The position numbers were made by a program, and so were the translations under genes. Shown here one piece after another: positions 45,801-60,800 of a stretch of 64,000 nt of DNA (position 1 is the first letter of the stretch; each line of letters begins with the position of its first letter). Under the pieces are notes generated by a model. The model saw only the letters and a list, made by a program, of their open reading frames with translations. It did no database searches and had not been told where the DNA came from. This DNA is from Zonotrichia leucophrys gambelii (lineage: Eukaryota > Chordata > Aves > Passeriformes > Passerellidae): contig NC_088178.1 in assembly GCF_028769735.1 (NCBI RefSeq), positions 16,504,357-16,568,356 of the forward strand, given 5' to 3'.

Positions 45801-48800
45801 GTGGATTCTGCCACAGAAAATCAGTAGCCCTCTTTCACCTATTGTTTGCTACAAGAATGGTTTTGAGATATTTGGGCTCTTCTGTTTTGATTTGCTGCTT
45901 TTTCACTTTTAATACATTAACTCAGCATTTCCATTAGGTGTGAGAGTGGCTGTTTCATACTTCAGTAGCTTGGTGTAGTAAGCACCTGATAGCTTTCTGA
46001 CCAACTTACCTCAACTTGTTCCCCAAAAATAAATTGCAGGTTTTCTGAGTAACTTTAAAATAATTCAGAAACCCTATCTTAAGCAATGGGGAATGTGGCA
46101 TATATGACAGGGTAGTCAAATGTGCCTGTAAAACAGCATGTGTTGCTGGCAATGGATGTGACAGTGATAAATGTGCCCAAACACATAAACAGCATTAAAC
46201 AGGGGCAGACAAGCATGTTTACTGTGCTAAATCACTGCACATGTCTGGCAGGGCCTGTGTTGGAGGTGCTTGAGTCTGAGCCCTCTCTTTCCTTGGAGCA
46301 GTGTTGTGTAGGGGTGTGCTCGGCTGAGGGGACGCTGGTGACTGTCCTGTGGACACTGGATGGATGGGCTGGCAGAGGGGCCTGGTTTGTGAGGCACTGT
46401 GGGCTCTTCGTGTTTCTGTGGCCATGGAAAGGCTCTTTGCTTTCACAGAGCCACAGTGCTGAGCAAAGTAAAGGGTGGCTTTCTGCTCAAGCTGAACCCA
46501 CAGCTGATGTTACACACTGTTACTTAGGGTTCGTTCGTTTTGACTTAGTTTGCATTGTCCTGCGAAAGATTTTTTTTTCTGTATTCATACTGCTGAAGTG
46601 TCAGAAGGCACAAGGCAAATATATTAAAGTCAGTATAATAGAACAGCCCAGGCTGGAGAGGGATCAGATGATCATCTGGCTCACCCTTCAGGGGAACAAG
46701 GAGCCTAAGTGAGACCACCTACCCCACCCTGTGCAGCTGCAGCTTGAAATCCTACAGGAGTGAAGACTCTACCAGGTCCCTGCTTGTTTCCAGGAGTTGA
46801 GTGTTCTCACTGTAAAATATAAACATTACATACACATGGTCAGCTGTGTATATAAAACTGACCATCCCTGTGCTGTCCTGGTGCAACAGGTGCCTCTTGC
46901 CTTTTACCTTCTCCTATCACCCTTCTCTAAGGATATTTTTAATGTCTGACTGCTGTTTGCAGCACAATCTTGTAACTTGGATGAGAAAAGAGGTGCAATT
47001 CAGTTTTGCTGTCGCCCTTGTGAGAAAGCTGGGTAGGCTGGGCAGTGAAGTGTTACTGGACTGCGCTACAACTCCTCCTGCAGCTTGTTCAGAGCTGTCA
47101 TGTACACTCTTTTAAAATTGCGTGCATACCTCAGCACATTGCTGGCTTTAGTGGAACAACATGTGGCTCAGTGCTGATGGGAATACCATCCTGCATAATG
47201 CTCCACTGTTGAGTTTCCTCCAGCCACATATTTCACTTTAACTGTTTGCTGCTGAGCGCAGCACAAGTTGGACACAGAAAAGTCATAGTGTTAGAGTGAC
47301 TCTTTGGTTTTAATGAGTTGGGGTGGGGGAAGTTTAATTTGCTGGCTTGCTTTTGCAAGCCTGTGCCAGAGAGTTTTGACAGAAAGGGGAGATTAATGTT
47401 AGAGGCTGCAGTGTGGCAGTGATTGCTATAGAGCGCTCCACGCCAGCCCACCAGTGGGACCGTGCGGTGATTTGCAGTACAAGGGAAGGCTTTGTCTGCC
47501 TTTATCAAACACCACATTTCCAACTAGCTGCTTGCCAGAAAAGCACAGCAGGCGTGCTAGAAATAGCCCTGCCCCTGCAAGGGAACTACTTCCATGAGAT
47601 GCAGGATTAAATGAATTTTCTTCTGTTCCTCTGGAAAACAGATTCTATGCATTATTCTTCGTAACTGAAACTTCCTTTTCTAAAGGTACTCTTTTAAGCC
47701 ACTGTCTGCAAAAGTTACTTAATCCAAACTTCTATTGAGACTAGAACTAGCCTTTGTAGGATTTTTCTTGGAAGGGGGCGAGGGAACCAAAACCACAGCA
47801 GATGACTTTGGTCAAAGACCAGATTGCCTGATTTAGCTGTTAAGGCTTGGTGAAGTATAAAAAGTACATTACAGTCCAGTGGTGAAAATTAATTTGAATG
47901 CACAAAGCACTTGTAAGAATCACTTGCTGTGGACTTGAAGTGGTTAGTTTAGAATTAAAGTAGTAAGTCCTTGGCAAATCTGAAGGAGAAACTCCTTTAA
48001 AGTATGGTTTACTAAGCATCTTGTGAAAACAACACTTCTTTCTGTCTTTTTATATGCTGTAAGCAATCTCCTTTTCTGTGGCTAGCAGAGGGGAGTGATG
48101 GATGGATAAAGGTGTTTGAGTCTCTGTGAGCTGCGTGGGCTAATTGCTTCACACAGGGTTGGTGTGTTTAGGGGCTCTGTAGAACCCCAGCCTGCACAGG
48201 CAAGGCTGCCCAGTCCTCTTGGGAGCTGCTAACATTTGAAAATGGTGATGGGGATGGCTGTTGCTAGCAAGAGGCACTCTTTGTTTCTTAAGGGGAGGAA
48301 AAGTGACTCTAAGTGAAAGTAATAATGTAATTTTATTAATATCTATCTATCATTCTGCCCTCAGCTTCCCTCCTGCATTGTTTCTTAACTAAGGTAAATT
48401 GATCAATTTTCGTACAGTTATTACTGCCTCATGCTGGTAAAAGTGAGAATGACTTGAGCAAAACTTGGTATTTGCATTTCCTTGGGTATTAGAGAGCATG
48501 AGGTGAGCCACAGGTTCCTGTCTGTGTGCAATACTGGCTTATGTCTAATTGTGTTCCTTAATTAACTGTTCTTTGCTGCTAAATTGAGGAAGTGTTGTTG
48601 GTTTGTTTTTTTTTCTTTTGCTCTTTTTAGCATCAGTGCTTGCTGTTATATATTTTTTTTCATTTTGGTACCTTGAAAGGGGGGTGATTTCCTGTGAGGG
48701 TGTCACTTGGGAGCTGTCTAACTTTAAAAACTCTTGTGGGGTGGTAGTGCCAGGAAACATGGAAGGTTGCTGGCAGGCAGTGAAATGAGGCAGTGCAGGA

Positions 48801-51800
48801 TGCAGCTTTTGGAAGGAATAAATCTTACATCATGCTGTAGAAAGGAGAGGCTGAGAAGAATGAAAGAAAAGGTGTGAGACTGCCTGCATCTACACAGGAG
48901 AGATTTAGGGCTCTTTGAGGTAATAGAGGGACACAAAGAGCCACATTCTTTGCTAGAGACAAGTGTCTTTCCTCTAGACATTAGAGTGGCAGTGCTGATG
49001 TGTTGGCTGTGTAGCTAACTGCTCTGCAGACAAGGGTGCCTTTGCCATTTTTCCAGGATTTTTTCAGTCTGGTTTCCTTGCACTTGTGCCCCAGGAATGT
49101 GGCTGTGTGTGCTTGTCTGGGGGATGCAGCACAAGTGGCTCGAGCTGAATGCAGCGGGTGCAATTGCTCATTTGTTTATATGTAGTTTCTGGCCCTTTCA
49201 TCTCCATAAAGCAGAACAAATCTGGCTTTTGACAGTGAATTGCCAAGTTTGGCTGAACGAGTCAGCAGAGCTCAGCTTTCTGAACACTTGTGAACATCTG
49301 AGTGAATGAGTGAAGGGTGTCTGAATGAATTGTACTTACCAGGTTTATGACAAATCATACATGTTCTCCCCAAGTTGAAGTTTTATGTTTTCATTGCTGA
49401 GAATTGCAGTTTGAAAATGATTATTCCTTTTCTTTCCTCCTAAAGGGTTTGGAGCTGCTCTTGCACGCAAACCTGATATACCCTCCACAGAGGTTTCTCC
49501 TCCAAGTCCCAGTCCCCTGAAAAAAAGCGGATCAATCAACTGGCCTTTCCCTGATAGAATTAAATCTCCTAGGACTGTGAGGAAGCTTTCCATGAAAATG
49601 AAAAAGCTGCCAGAGCTGAGCAGGAAGCTGAGTGTGAAGGGAAGTTCAAGCCATAGTAGTTCAGATAATCCTCCCTCCCTGCTGAAAAGTAGCTGCCGGG
49701 ATCCAAGCCATACAGTGTCTTTGCCTTCTTCTGGAAACTCCACCACAGCTGCCAGCAGGAATGTCATAAGCCGTTACCATCTTGACAGCAGTGTGTCCTC
49801 ACAACACACCTACAAGAAGAAGAGCTTGAGGAGCTCCAAATCCTTCAACAAAGGTGGTTACCTCAGTGATGGTGACTCTCCTGAACTTTTAACAAAATCA
49901 GGTAAACACAGACATGACACCAAGTGTGGGAAAGGAAAGGAGAGCCTTCCAAGTAACAGTGGTAAACCCGAAATAGATATTGATGCCTTCAGACACTACA
50001 ACTTTTCTGATCAACCCAAGTGCTCTCAGTACATCTCTGGACTCATGAGCATTCACTTTTATGGTGCTGAAGACTTAAAGCCACCACGAATAGACTCAAA
50101 AGATGTCTTTTGTGCAATACAGGTTGACTCAGTAAACAAAGCAAGGACTGCCCTGCTCACATGTAGGACAACATTTCTTGACATGGACCACACATTCAAC
50201 ATAGAAATCGAAAATGCTCAGCACTTAAAGCTGGTGGTGTTCAGCTGGGAACCCACCCCCCGGAAAAACAGAGTGTGTTGTCATGGAACTGTGGCTCTTC
50301 CCACTCTCTTTCGGGTCACCAAAACACATCAGCTGGCTGTCAAGCTGGAGCCCAGGGGGCTTATTTATGTCAAGCTGTCACTCATGGAGCAGTGGGAAAA
50401 CTCTCTTGATGGCCTTGACACAGACCGTGAGCCTGTGATGTTTGGGGTGGATGCTCGGAAAGTTGTAGAGAAGGAAAATGCAGGCTTGATGGTGCCACTT
50501 TTGTTGCAGAAATGCATTCTGGAGATTGAAAAGAGAGGCTGTCAGGTACTGTGCATATTTTAATCTCTTTTGTCAATATTGCTGTGTTGAGATAGCTGTT
50601 GTTGCAGTGTAAATAGCGAGTGGAAATGGGGGAAGTTGAAAACATCTTTACAAGTCAATTTTTTTTTCCTTTGCTGCTTGTGTGTATTGAACACTGGCTA
50701 TTGTAATGTAAAGAATAACAGGACTGTGTGCAGTCAGCACTTCCAGCTTGGCCTTTGTAGAGGAGAAGTACACTTGCTCCCAGGATCTGCTCCCAGCAGA
50801 GCTTTAGGAGTGGGGTTTGTGACACAAACCTGCAGCCCCCAGTGTGTAGAGTCACCCTCGAAAAGCAGAGATCAATTGAGAACTTGAGAATGTCTGACCC
50901 CTGAGACGTGGGTCAGTCTGTAGGGACACACATCTAAATGCCAGAATGGTATGGTTCAGACCCAAAGCTGACACTCTGTGCAGGGACACAGTGAGCCCAT
51001 CTTTTGGTGCAGTCTGAAGCCAGTGCCTGAGACCCATCTCTGTCACCACTTTGTACACAGCATTAGGGTGAGTCCCTGAGGGGCTGAATTAGTTCTTTCC
51101 TTACACCACTGCTCCTTGTCTTTCTACAGGTTGTCCTCAAAATTGGGAGTGCTGCAAAGCAAAAGTGCCCAGTGGTTTTTTTTCATCCTTTTATTGGTTG
51201 AGGTAATCTAATGAACAAAAATATGTATGAGAAATGGGAAAAACATCACTGGTTGTGGGTGCTAGACAAGAGGTCTGTTAAGAAAGACTATGCAGTCTTA
51301 AGCTCAGATGTTCCCCTTGGCAATTAATTTGAAACTGGGGGGAGGACTCTTGCCTGCTGTTCCACAGCATAGGTGAGCCCTCCTTGTCTTTTGCACCTGT
51401 TCTCATTCAGGTGAAACTGAGAAGTAGTCACACCTACCAGTGTTACTATTTTAAATTGCTGACAGGTTGGATATGCTTGCAGGTGTGATGAGATTAGCTC
51501 TGCTGTTTATAACCCAGGTCATGAACTATAGAGGGAAATGGAACTTCCATGTGGCTCTTGCTGAAAGTCATCATTGGTATTAGCTGTGTGATTTTTCTTG
51601 TGGATACTTCTCCTCACATGCAATTATTGGAAAAGAGAAGTTTTATTCTTTCTAGTATATGTGTACTATGGTTTCAGCACTTTTTTATGGGTTTATTAGC
51701 ACCTAGTCATGCAAATGATATTGGGTAATCAAGGCAACACTGGTAATGAAGCAATTGGGATTTGAGTTATCTGAATGTACTTGATGCTTTTCACACTGCA

Positions 51801-54800
51801 ACAAGCATGAAATCTGTTTTTGTATTTGCACAGAGAGAACCAAAACTGCACAATATACTGTTAACTTCTTCTTTTAACCACATGCTTGTCTGACATTTTT
51901 GACTTTCCTGTAGACTAGAAATACTGTCATGGTGCATAATCTCCACCTGAATTTCAGATGTGGCATTAGGAAACTTTAAAGTTTTAAAAGAAATTTTCTT
52001 AGGCATATACTAGGTTGAGAACAGGGGATACAAATTCCATTGGGTAACTTTCCAATTAATAGATGACCAGAAAAATGCTTTTGCTTTCATAACTTCATTC
52101 TCATGGTTTTAAAACAGTACAGGTGGGGTTCTTTTGTTTGGCTTGGTTTTGGATAATTTTTTGTATTGGGTCCATGGTAGTTTTGAATTAATCTTTTACT
52201 GCTCAACACACCTGCCGATAATACTAATGAAAATAAAATTGATATTTCTAAGAATTAGTTTTGTAAGATCATAGTAGTACTTTACATAAATGGTGCTGAT
52301 GAAAATAATGATAAAATGGAAAATTTCAATACACGAAAGTGCATGATTTAAATGGCAATTTAGTTCAAGAATGGTGCAGGTTTCACTCCTGTCACCTTAA
52401 GCATGCTAAATAATAGCTGTTTTGCAGAAAATTTTTAATATAATTTGAAACACATGGAAGTCTTAGCATGACTTCATAGCATCTTATCAACTTTTAAAAC
52501 AACATCTTATAGGTGTAACAATGGAGTAGTCATAATTTTCTTGAAACTGGTTAAGGGTATAAAAATAATTTTTTTATTTTTTCCTATATAATACTGTAGG
52601 AAAATGCTTTCACTTATTTTGGGTTTGTGTTGGTATATTAATTGATTTGTAACTTTGCCCATTTTTAGTATGGAGTCAGTTGTGTGACTTTTTCTTCTGC
52701 TGATGATTAATGACTGTATTTGTACTGCAATTTTGCTTACATAAAGCTCTAAACACTTCTCACTTCTTTCTGCTGATGTTTGAATTCTATTTTGTATAAT
52801 CAAACAATTATGCCAGGAAAAATAATGATCTGCATAAGTAGGGTGAGAAGCAAATATATGCTTAATCTGTATTTCTTTCCTGATTCTGCATGAAAGCAAA
52901 ACATTAAGCCATTCCAATTTAGGACTTGTGTTACATCAATAAAACACTGCTCAGCACGTTGACTGTTGAGAACACAGGAGCATCCTTCTCTGAGTGCTCC
53001 CAGCCCCTGTGTCCTGGGAGGTGTCTGGTCCTGTGTGGGGTGATGGCACAGCCTAACTGTGCAAGCCCAGCTGCATTCCCAAACAGCTGCTGGCACAGCA
53101 CACAATGGCAGTCACCTGCTGCTGCTGCTGGGCTCTCTGGTGGCACAGCACACAGTGCAGTCACCACTGCTGCTGCTGGGCTCTCTGGTGGCACAGCACA
53201 CAGTGCAGTCACCAGCTGCTGCTCTCAGGCTCTCTCATGGCACAGCACACAGTGCTGCTGCTGCTGGGCTCTCTGGTGGCCCAGCACAGGGTGCAGTGAC
53301 TGGTCCCCAGGCAGGCAGGGCTGACATGGCTGTGCTTTGTGCTTGCAGGTGGTGGGGCTGTACCGGCTCTGTGGCTCGGCAGCAGTGAAGAAGGAGCTTC
53401 GAGAGGCGTTTGAGAGGGACAGCAAGGCTGTTACTCTCTGTGAGAGCCAGTACCCAGATATTAATGTCATAACAGGTAACACATTGACTTGCTTTTCTTC
53501 CAACAGAGTTGTGCCATGTTCCTCATGTACCTTTAAAAGGGGGAAATTGTGCTTTGAACTCTTTTTCTGTTGACATTTTAACAAGCTTTTAACTTCTGCT
53601 GAGAGCTGGGTGGGAATGAGTGCAGTTACTTTGGGGATGTGTAAGTATGGATTAAGCAGCAGTGATTTTTAGGGAGAGGAAGACATGGAAGGACCTGTTT
53701 TCAGTAGCTGCTCCACCAGGTACAGAGGGAAGTGGGAGTCTGAAAGGAGCTGGGGTCTTGGAGCTGGTTAAACCTCTGCCATTGGTTTGTATTGGAGAAG
53801 GTCTGGAAAAGCGTGGTTGTGATCAGGCCCCTCTGCTGTGCTGGTGGATCCTCACCATGTGACCCAGGGCTGCCTTGGACCAGCTGTTCTCCCCTTTTGG
53901 GGAGACTGCAGGAGATATGGAAGCAGATTTCCCATTGTATTGTGCAGGCTAGTTAGAGCTGCAGCAAAGTGCCTTCATTTGATCACTGCTTTTTTAAAAA
54001 ACTGCTGGGCTTTCTCCTGCTCCCTGGAGTGGCCCTTCGCTTGGTGTCACTCAGCAAGCTCCAGGAAGAGGTAAGGCTGCTCCTGGGCAGCCTGTCTGCA
54101 TCAGCTCCTTACATGGCTCTCTTCACAGGAGTTGCACTGCAGAACTGAAGTCAGTTGTTGAGGTTTTTCTGGTTTGCTAAAAACTGGAACAGTTTTATAA
54201 CTATTGATATTTGATGTAAGCTAAAGTTGATCTAATTTCAGGCATCACTGAGTAAGCCAGTTGCTCTGAGAAATGAGTCAGAAGCATTCACTGCCTGTAT
54301 ATCAAGGGATGGAAATTGTAACAGTAGTTGGGGTGTAAATTTTCTGTGCCAAAACCCTTTCTGTAATAGCCAACATCCAGCTGTATAGAAGAGTTATACC
54401 CTGTTTGGAGGTTTATTTCATTTCAATGTACTGGGAGTTAATTTTATTCATTACATTTTATAAGGATACAACATATCAGAAGATGCTACCCGATGACATT
54501 TACTGAGTTACATAAACCTCTTGGTCCAGGGTGTGCAGCCAGTCAGTTTGCCTTACTTGCCTTGGCTGATTTTGCTGTGGGTTCAGTGTTGTTCATAAGT
54601 ACCAGCATTGTCAGCATCAGAAACTTGTATTTCTAGAATCATAGAATTGTTAAGTTGAAAAAACCTTTAAGATCATCAAGTCCAACCTTTAACCCACCAG
54701 TGTTTCTCTCTGATGTTATACAGTTTTTATAAACAGGGTGTCCAGTAAAGATAAAAAGTATAAATGATCTTTTAAACTGGATCATTTTCTTCTCTTTACA

Positions 54801-57800
54801 AATAAAATAATGAGAAAAAATGGTGAGAACTTCTAATATCAGATTGTTCCATGAAATCATTTTGCATCCAGAGTTTGCATTGCAAGAGTGAAAAGACCAC
54901 AGCTTTGTTTTCTGCCTTACAGAAAGTCTATTGGGTGTCCTTTAGTTTGCCTTCTCTTGCAAGAGCTAGCTTACATGCTGCTTTCCTTACAAGGGAAAAG
55001 AGTTGTAAGGAATTACACTGAAAAGCAGCTTCTTTGCCCTGGTAGCCCTGCAGCTGTGCTGGGCAGGTGCCTGCAGTGCCTGTGTCAGCGTTGTGCTGCA
55101 GGGACTGACTGTGGGGGCTCTGTGGGCTGGGGAGCAGGGAGGGAAGGGCTCTTGGCATCTGTACCTTCCACTGACCAAGTGCAGCCACTCCAGTTATGGG
55201 AAGCTGCCTGCTGTGGATTGACAGGGGAAACTGCAGTTTTGTGGACAGCTGAGTTAGCCACTGTGCCTAGTGCCAGGAATAAGAGAGCCCACAAAACTCA
55301 CTGCATGTGCTTAGGGAGTTGGGTTGAGAGGGAATGTTTCCCCTGATTACTTAATGCTGAGGCTGATGCACATGATTCATACTTCTGTCAGCCAAAACAT
55401 GTGTTCCACAGAATATGAATCCTCAGCATAAATCTTGGCTGATTTGAAGAGAAGTGCTGCCTTATGTCCTTTTTGAAATTTGAGTAGCGCTCCTTTCCAA
55501 AAAGATGAATAATATTTTTTTTGACAGCTCTCCAAAGACTAAAGAATGAACATCAATTATTAAATCTTGAGTGAGAAATACTCTTGGGATTGGCACAAGC
55601 TGACACACAATGAAGTGGGCTCATGGACCAAACTGAGGCGTGCAGGCAGTTCATGGAACTGACCTGTAGCCATGTTGTTGCATCGTGTCTCTTGGCATCC
55701 ACGTGAATTCATATCTCTGCATAAAGCTTGCAATGCTCTTAACAGTTCAGTGGGTCAGAAAAATGAGGAATTAATGAAGTGGATGGCAATTTCTGCTCTC
55801 TGTCTAAATTTGTTGTGTGTGGTTGTGTCAAGAGGAATGTGCTAGTGGGCTGGCAGCGGCAGGAAGCGTAGATTGATGGAAAAAAAATAACAGCAGCCTC
55901 TTAGAGGGCTAATTTAGCTGAGTGAATGGCAGAAGGATTTAGAAAGGTCAAGGGGCATTCATGGCTCTCAAACCATCCTGTTATCTGGAGCTGGACAGGA
56001 GAAAGTCCTTTGGCAGGTGGCAGTCCTATGATTGTGGATGCTATTGCAGGAATTCCTGCTAAATAATTATTAATAGACAGTTGTGTTTAGTATAAGCTAA
56101 TTTGATTAGAACATATAATTTCCTACTGTAAGCTGGTTTTGATTTCAGTCTCTGCCTCCAAAAAAAGCACAACTGAAAGAGATCTTGATAGAAGTCAGCA
56201 TCTCTTGCTAATATTTTACTTATGAAAAAAGGAAAATATCCCAGATCATGTTGTACAGCATCAGCATCTGCCACATTTGTTTCATAAATATTTTAACCAG
56301 CTAATCCACATAGGGAACCTGAGCCTCTAAATTCAGGGAAGAAAAAATATTTGGTGGGAAGGGAGGAATATGAGTAAGTTACTAAACAAAAACTAGCCAC
56401 TTTAGTGGCCAAGTACCAATAGTGCATATTCTTTTTAAAGCAAACAAAAAATCCCACCAAAACACCAGGGGAAATATTTTTTCAGGAAAAAGTGGTTGTT
56501 GTCATATTTTGTGTTCCTGAGGGGATGTTCCCATTTTGAGCACAGAGTGAGCTCCTGGAGGCCGAGTGGTGTCTGCAGAGCTGGTTTTGCCTGGCTGCCC
56601 CATGGCTGTGCTGCAGCAGGAGGTGATGGGCAGCTCAGGTTCAGGGCACTGCTGCAAGGGCAGGATTCTTTTCTAAATAAAAATATTTATATAGGTAGAA
56701 GACAACTCTTGCATGCATTCTGCGTGTGAAGGATGAAATGTTAACTTCTGTTACCTGTACTTTGTTAGAAACTGCCTTGTAACAAAGCCCACCCTGTACA
56801 GTTCATTTTACAGCTCTGTTACACAGGCTCAAGTTGATGAAAACTGTTGCTTTGTTGAATGGCACAGTGTGATGGTAATTGCTGTGATGTGAGATTTTAC
56901 AAGGTTGTGAGGAGGGCCTGCTAAAAAAATCTGCCTTTCAAACCTTACCTGTTTGGAGGACAGGCTGCTTTGTTAACTGCAGTACCTACTTTTGAACAGC
57001 TTCTTTTAGTCCAGCATTTCTTCCTAACAAAGTATTTAAATGCAGTTGTGATCTAGCTAAAATTAGTAGATATTTATGACACAGAAAGCAAATTTTTAAG
57101 GAAAATGAAAACTGCTGGGAAGCAGGCTTGTTTCCTTTAATTTTTTGTTGGTTGTATTGGATATTGCTCCTGGATAGCATGCCGCTATGTCCTTTCCAGA
57201 GACTGCTGTTAGAAGCCCTAATATTTTGGGTTATTTTATCACTGAAACCCCTCTCAAAATGAAGTGTCAGCCAGGTTCCAAAGCCAGCTTACAAGAATGC
57301 AAACCTCAATTCCTCTTTGGAAAGAACAGGTGTTAATGAGGTGCTTGCCTGGTTGTTGCAGTCCCTGAAACAGCCTCTGTCCCAGCACACCCAGCTGCAG
57401 AAATGCTGCAGTATTTCTGTGCCCCAGGGAGGGCTCGGTGCTGGGCACTTGAGGCAGTGCCTCCTGGGGGTGTGGATCACATCTGTCACAGCTGGAGGCA
57501 GTGGTGTGGTGGCGCAGCAGGGCTGGTGGCTCTCTCTCATGAGGACATGTTTGGTTTGTGCTTGGCTGGGTGAGAAGGCACCATGTGCTTTGCTCTATGT
57601 GCCCCTGGCACTGGGATGTTTGCTCATCATTTAATAGCTGAAAATAAACAGAAAAGAAAAACTAACTGATAGGCTTGTATAAAAGCTGGACTTTGATGTT
57701 TGTAGGAGCACCTTTCCTTGAATGCTCTGCTGGTGGACTTCAGATGCTGAGTCCTTTCCTTGCCTCCCCTCACCCTGAAGGAGGGAAGCTTGGGGAGATG

Positions 57801-60800
57801 CTCACCTGCTGCCCAGTGTCCTCACTGCTGCACATGCAGCAGCCCTGTGCTCCTGCCCCTCTTTGCTGTGCCCTCCCATCCCTCACTCCTGAGTGCCAGG
57901 TTTGGCACTGACACAGAAGATTTTTTTTGTGTAATGGGTGCAGTTGATGTGCTTTAATGCTCCCAAAAATTGCTGCAAAGGGAATCTGCAGCTTGTTAAA
58001 GGCAGCTGTTGTGTCCCATTAGGTGTCCTAAAGGATTATCTGCGAGAGCTGCCCTCTCCCCTGATAACCAAGCAGCTCTATGAAGCAGTGTTGGATGCAA
58101 TGGTGAAAAATCCCTTGAAAATGACAGCCAGTGGTTGTGAGAATGACCCAAGTGACTCTGAGCACACAGCAGCCCTTCTGGATTGCCTGCCTGATGTTGA
58201 GAAGGTGAGTCGTGGTAGCACGTTCAAGTAAATCACAAGCTTCAGAAACTAAAGGAACATTTTCACACTGGATATGAAATGTCTCACAACACTTTATCAG
58301 ATCAAGTGGCTTACTTGTATTTGTGACGCTCCACATATGTGAAAATAACTCCATGCTGCAATGAATTGGAGGATCTGCATTGCTGGACTTGCTCTAGTTT
58401 TCATTTTATGTTGTTTCTTTAAAACCAAATGAAAGGCTGTGATCTCTACTTTTACAATATCAGATAAATGATAATTCCTGTGTGGTGTCCTGCTCCACTT
58501 CTGCAGAGCTCTCTGATCTGTATGTTAGAATTACCTGGGCAAATCCATTCCTCTTTCTTAAGTTTGTGCAATAAAGCCTTTGCTTCCCTTGCTGTGCAGT
58601 GTCAGAGAGCTGTGCACTGTTACCTGCCAAATTTCTGTGTAGCACCACAAACAGCCCCTTCTGGGGGGAGAGGGGAGGGAGCAAGGGGCCTGCACAGTAT
58701 CTGAAATTATCTGGAAGCTTGTTCGGATGCTGACATCATCTCGAGGGTTTCTTTATTTTCTAATGTACCTGGATCATCTGTGCTGCTTCTGCAGCCTCTC
58801 CTCCCTTCCTGATGTACTGTGAGAAAACTCATCCTTGTGAAAATGAGTTCAGATAAGAAAGAAACTGAGTCTTACCAGAAAGTCTCTTAATTGGTCTGCT
58901 CTGTCATAGTCAAATACAGCTTTTCTAATTCAGCACTTGGATGTTCTGTTGATGAGTGTTGGTGGTAAAACCAGAGCTATCAGCCTTGATATTTTCCCTC
59001 TAGAGCTGTGACCTGCACTACTGTTGTCTAGTATTTGGTTTCCTGAGCAGTATTTTGTTTCTTCAGGCTACCCTGAAGATGCTGTTGGATCACCTGAAAC
59101 TGGTGGCTTCTTACCACGAAGTGAATAAGATGACGTGCCAGAATTTAGCTGTGTGCTTTGGCCCTGTGTTGCTGAGCCAGAGGCAGGAGACCACCAACCA
59201 TAACAACAGAGTCTTCACAGACTCAGAGGAGCTTGCTAGTGCCCTGGACTTCAAAAAGCACATAGAGGTTCTTCACTATTTACTGCAGCTGTGGCCAGGT
59301 ACTTTCATCTACTCAAGGAAAAAAAATCAAACCATTGCTGTGTGTTTGCGCGGTGTGACACTGTACATTAATTCACAGGATGATTGAGCAGTATCAGAAT
59401 TCTTAAAATGTGAGATGCTGTGGCATCACTGTTAATCTAAAGAAATGATGACAGTGTCTATTTGGGCACTTTGCTAAATGGGAAGTTTGTTGCTTTAATT
59501 ACTTTCTTACCATATGGCAGTGTTTGAGTATAATGAAAGAAATAGTGAAGAATTTATGTGAGTAAAGACACTATAAAACACTAACTCAGTGACATTAAAG
59601 TTTCCACATCTATATTAGAGAAGTGTAGGATTTTTTTCCCCTGCTCTTCAGCTTTGACCTGATAGGGTTAATTTATTTCCACTCTTGTAGTTTGGCAGAG
59701 TTGAAGATATCCTTAGAGTAAAGGGTCTGTAACTTCTACTTGTTTTTGCAGAGCTTTGAATAAGGAAAAAATGTTGCTACTCCGTGATGGGTTTGAGGTC
59801 ACTGAAGGTGCTGCTGCTCACTTGTCAGGTGCAGGTGGGCAGCTCCAAAGCTGCTGATCACCAAAAATGAATAGAAGCTTTCAGTCAGATGAGTGAGTCT
59901 ATGCAGGAGAGGTGGGGCATGTAGGTGGAGGAAGAGGGAGACCAAGAGCTGTTTGGGCAGCAAGCACTGTGCAGAAACTAATCCTGAAACCCTGGGGATG
60001 GGTTATGGCATGGCTGCTGTGGGCTGCAAAACCAAGTGGATGCAGCTCTGCCCATGGGAGTGTGTATTGCTCTAAGAGGGTAGGAGTAGGGTAAGTAGTA
60101 GAGTTTTCCTTCACTTAGAAGAAAAAGCTGAGTCCTATCCCTTGGCTTGCAAGAACTGTGCAGGATATTGTGTTAAAAGAGAAGTAAAACACAAATGCAG
60201 AGACCTGAGTAGGTGAATACCACACAGTGTGAACAGCACACTTGGATTGAATGGAAGGATCACAGTCTGGTCCCCTATATTTAATCTCCTGCAGCTTGAG
60301 ACAGCTTGATAACCAACGTGTTGTGCAATCCTTCGATTTCCGTATATTTCCAGGCGAAAACAAATAGGCCTTGTTTGGCCAGCCCGTGTAACACTGGCAA
60401 GTTATTGTTAACCCATGGCCCTTCGCTTAATGGAGCACAGTCTAAACAGAAGGGGTTTGTTATAGTAAGGGGGGGGAAAGCAGTGAGAGTTATTGCTTGT
60501 TACTGTGCAAGACATAAAGCAAAATCCCCTGGAGAGGCCTTACTGTGGATCCAGAAGGAGAAGGACTGGGCACATTTCAGGACTGAAGCTTTGTGCTTGT
60601 GTGTGGGGAGTCTAACAAGGAGGGGCTCACATGGTGAGCTGCATGGGTTTGTGTGCACTGCCTTTTCAGGGGTGGATGGGAATAGGAAGTCTGTGCTGCT
60701 CATTACAAGAAGCAGTGGTGTGTATAAACCAGAAGTTTTGCAGCTCAGATACTTACTAGGCCCAGGGCAGTGAGCAGAGCAGTGCTGTTTGCCTTGGGCA

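Noticed and set aside
46122..46712. 196-codon frame in SYDE2 intron 2
   Set aside because: It runs into a CR1 fragment in the wrong orientation for the CR1 protein, and no family is recognised.
52926..53324. 132-codon frame ahead of SYDE2 exon 4
   Set aside because: It is a translation of the minisatellite. It is in the same frame as exon 4 but stops at 53322-53324, so it is not an exon extension.
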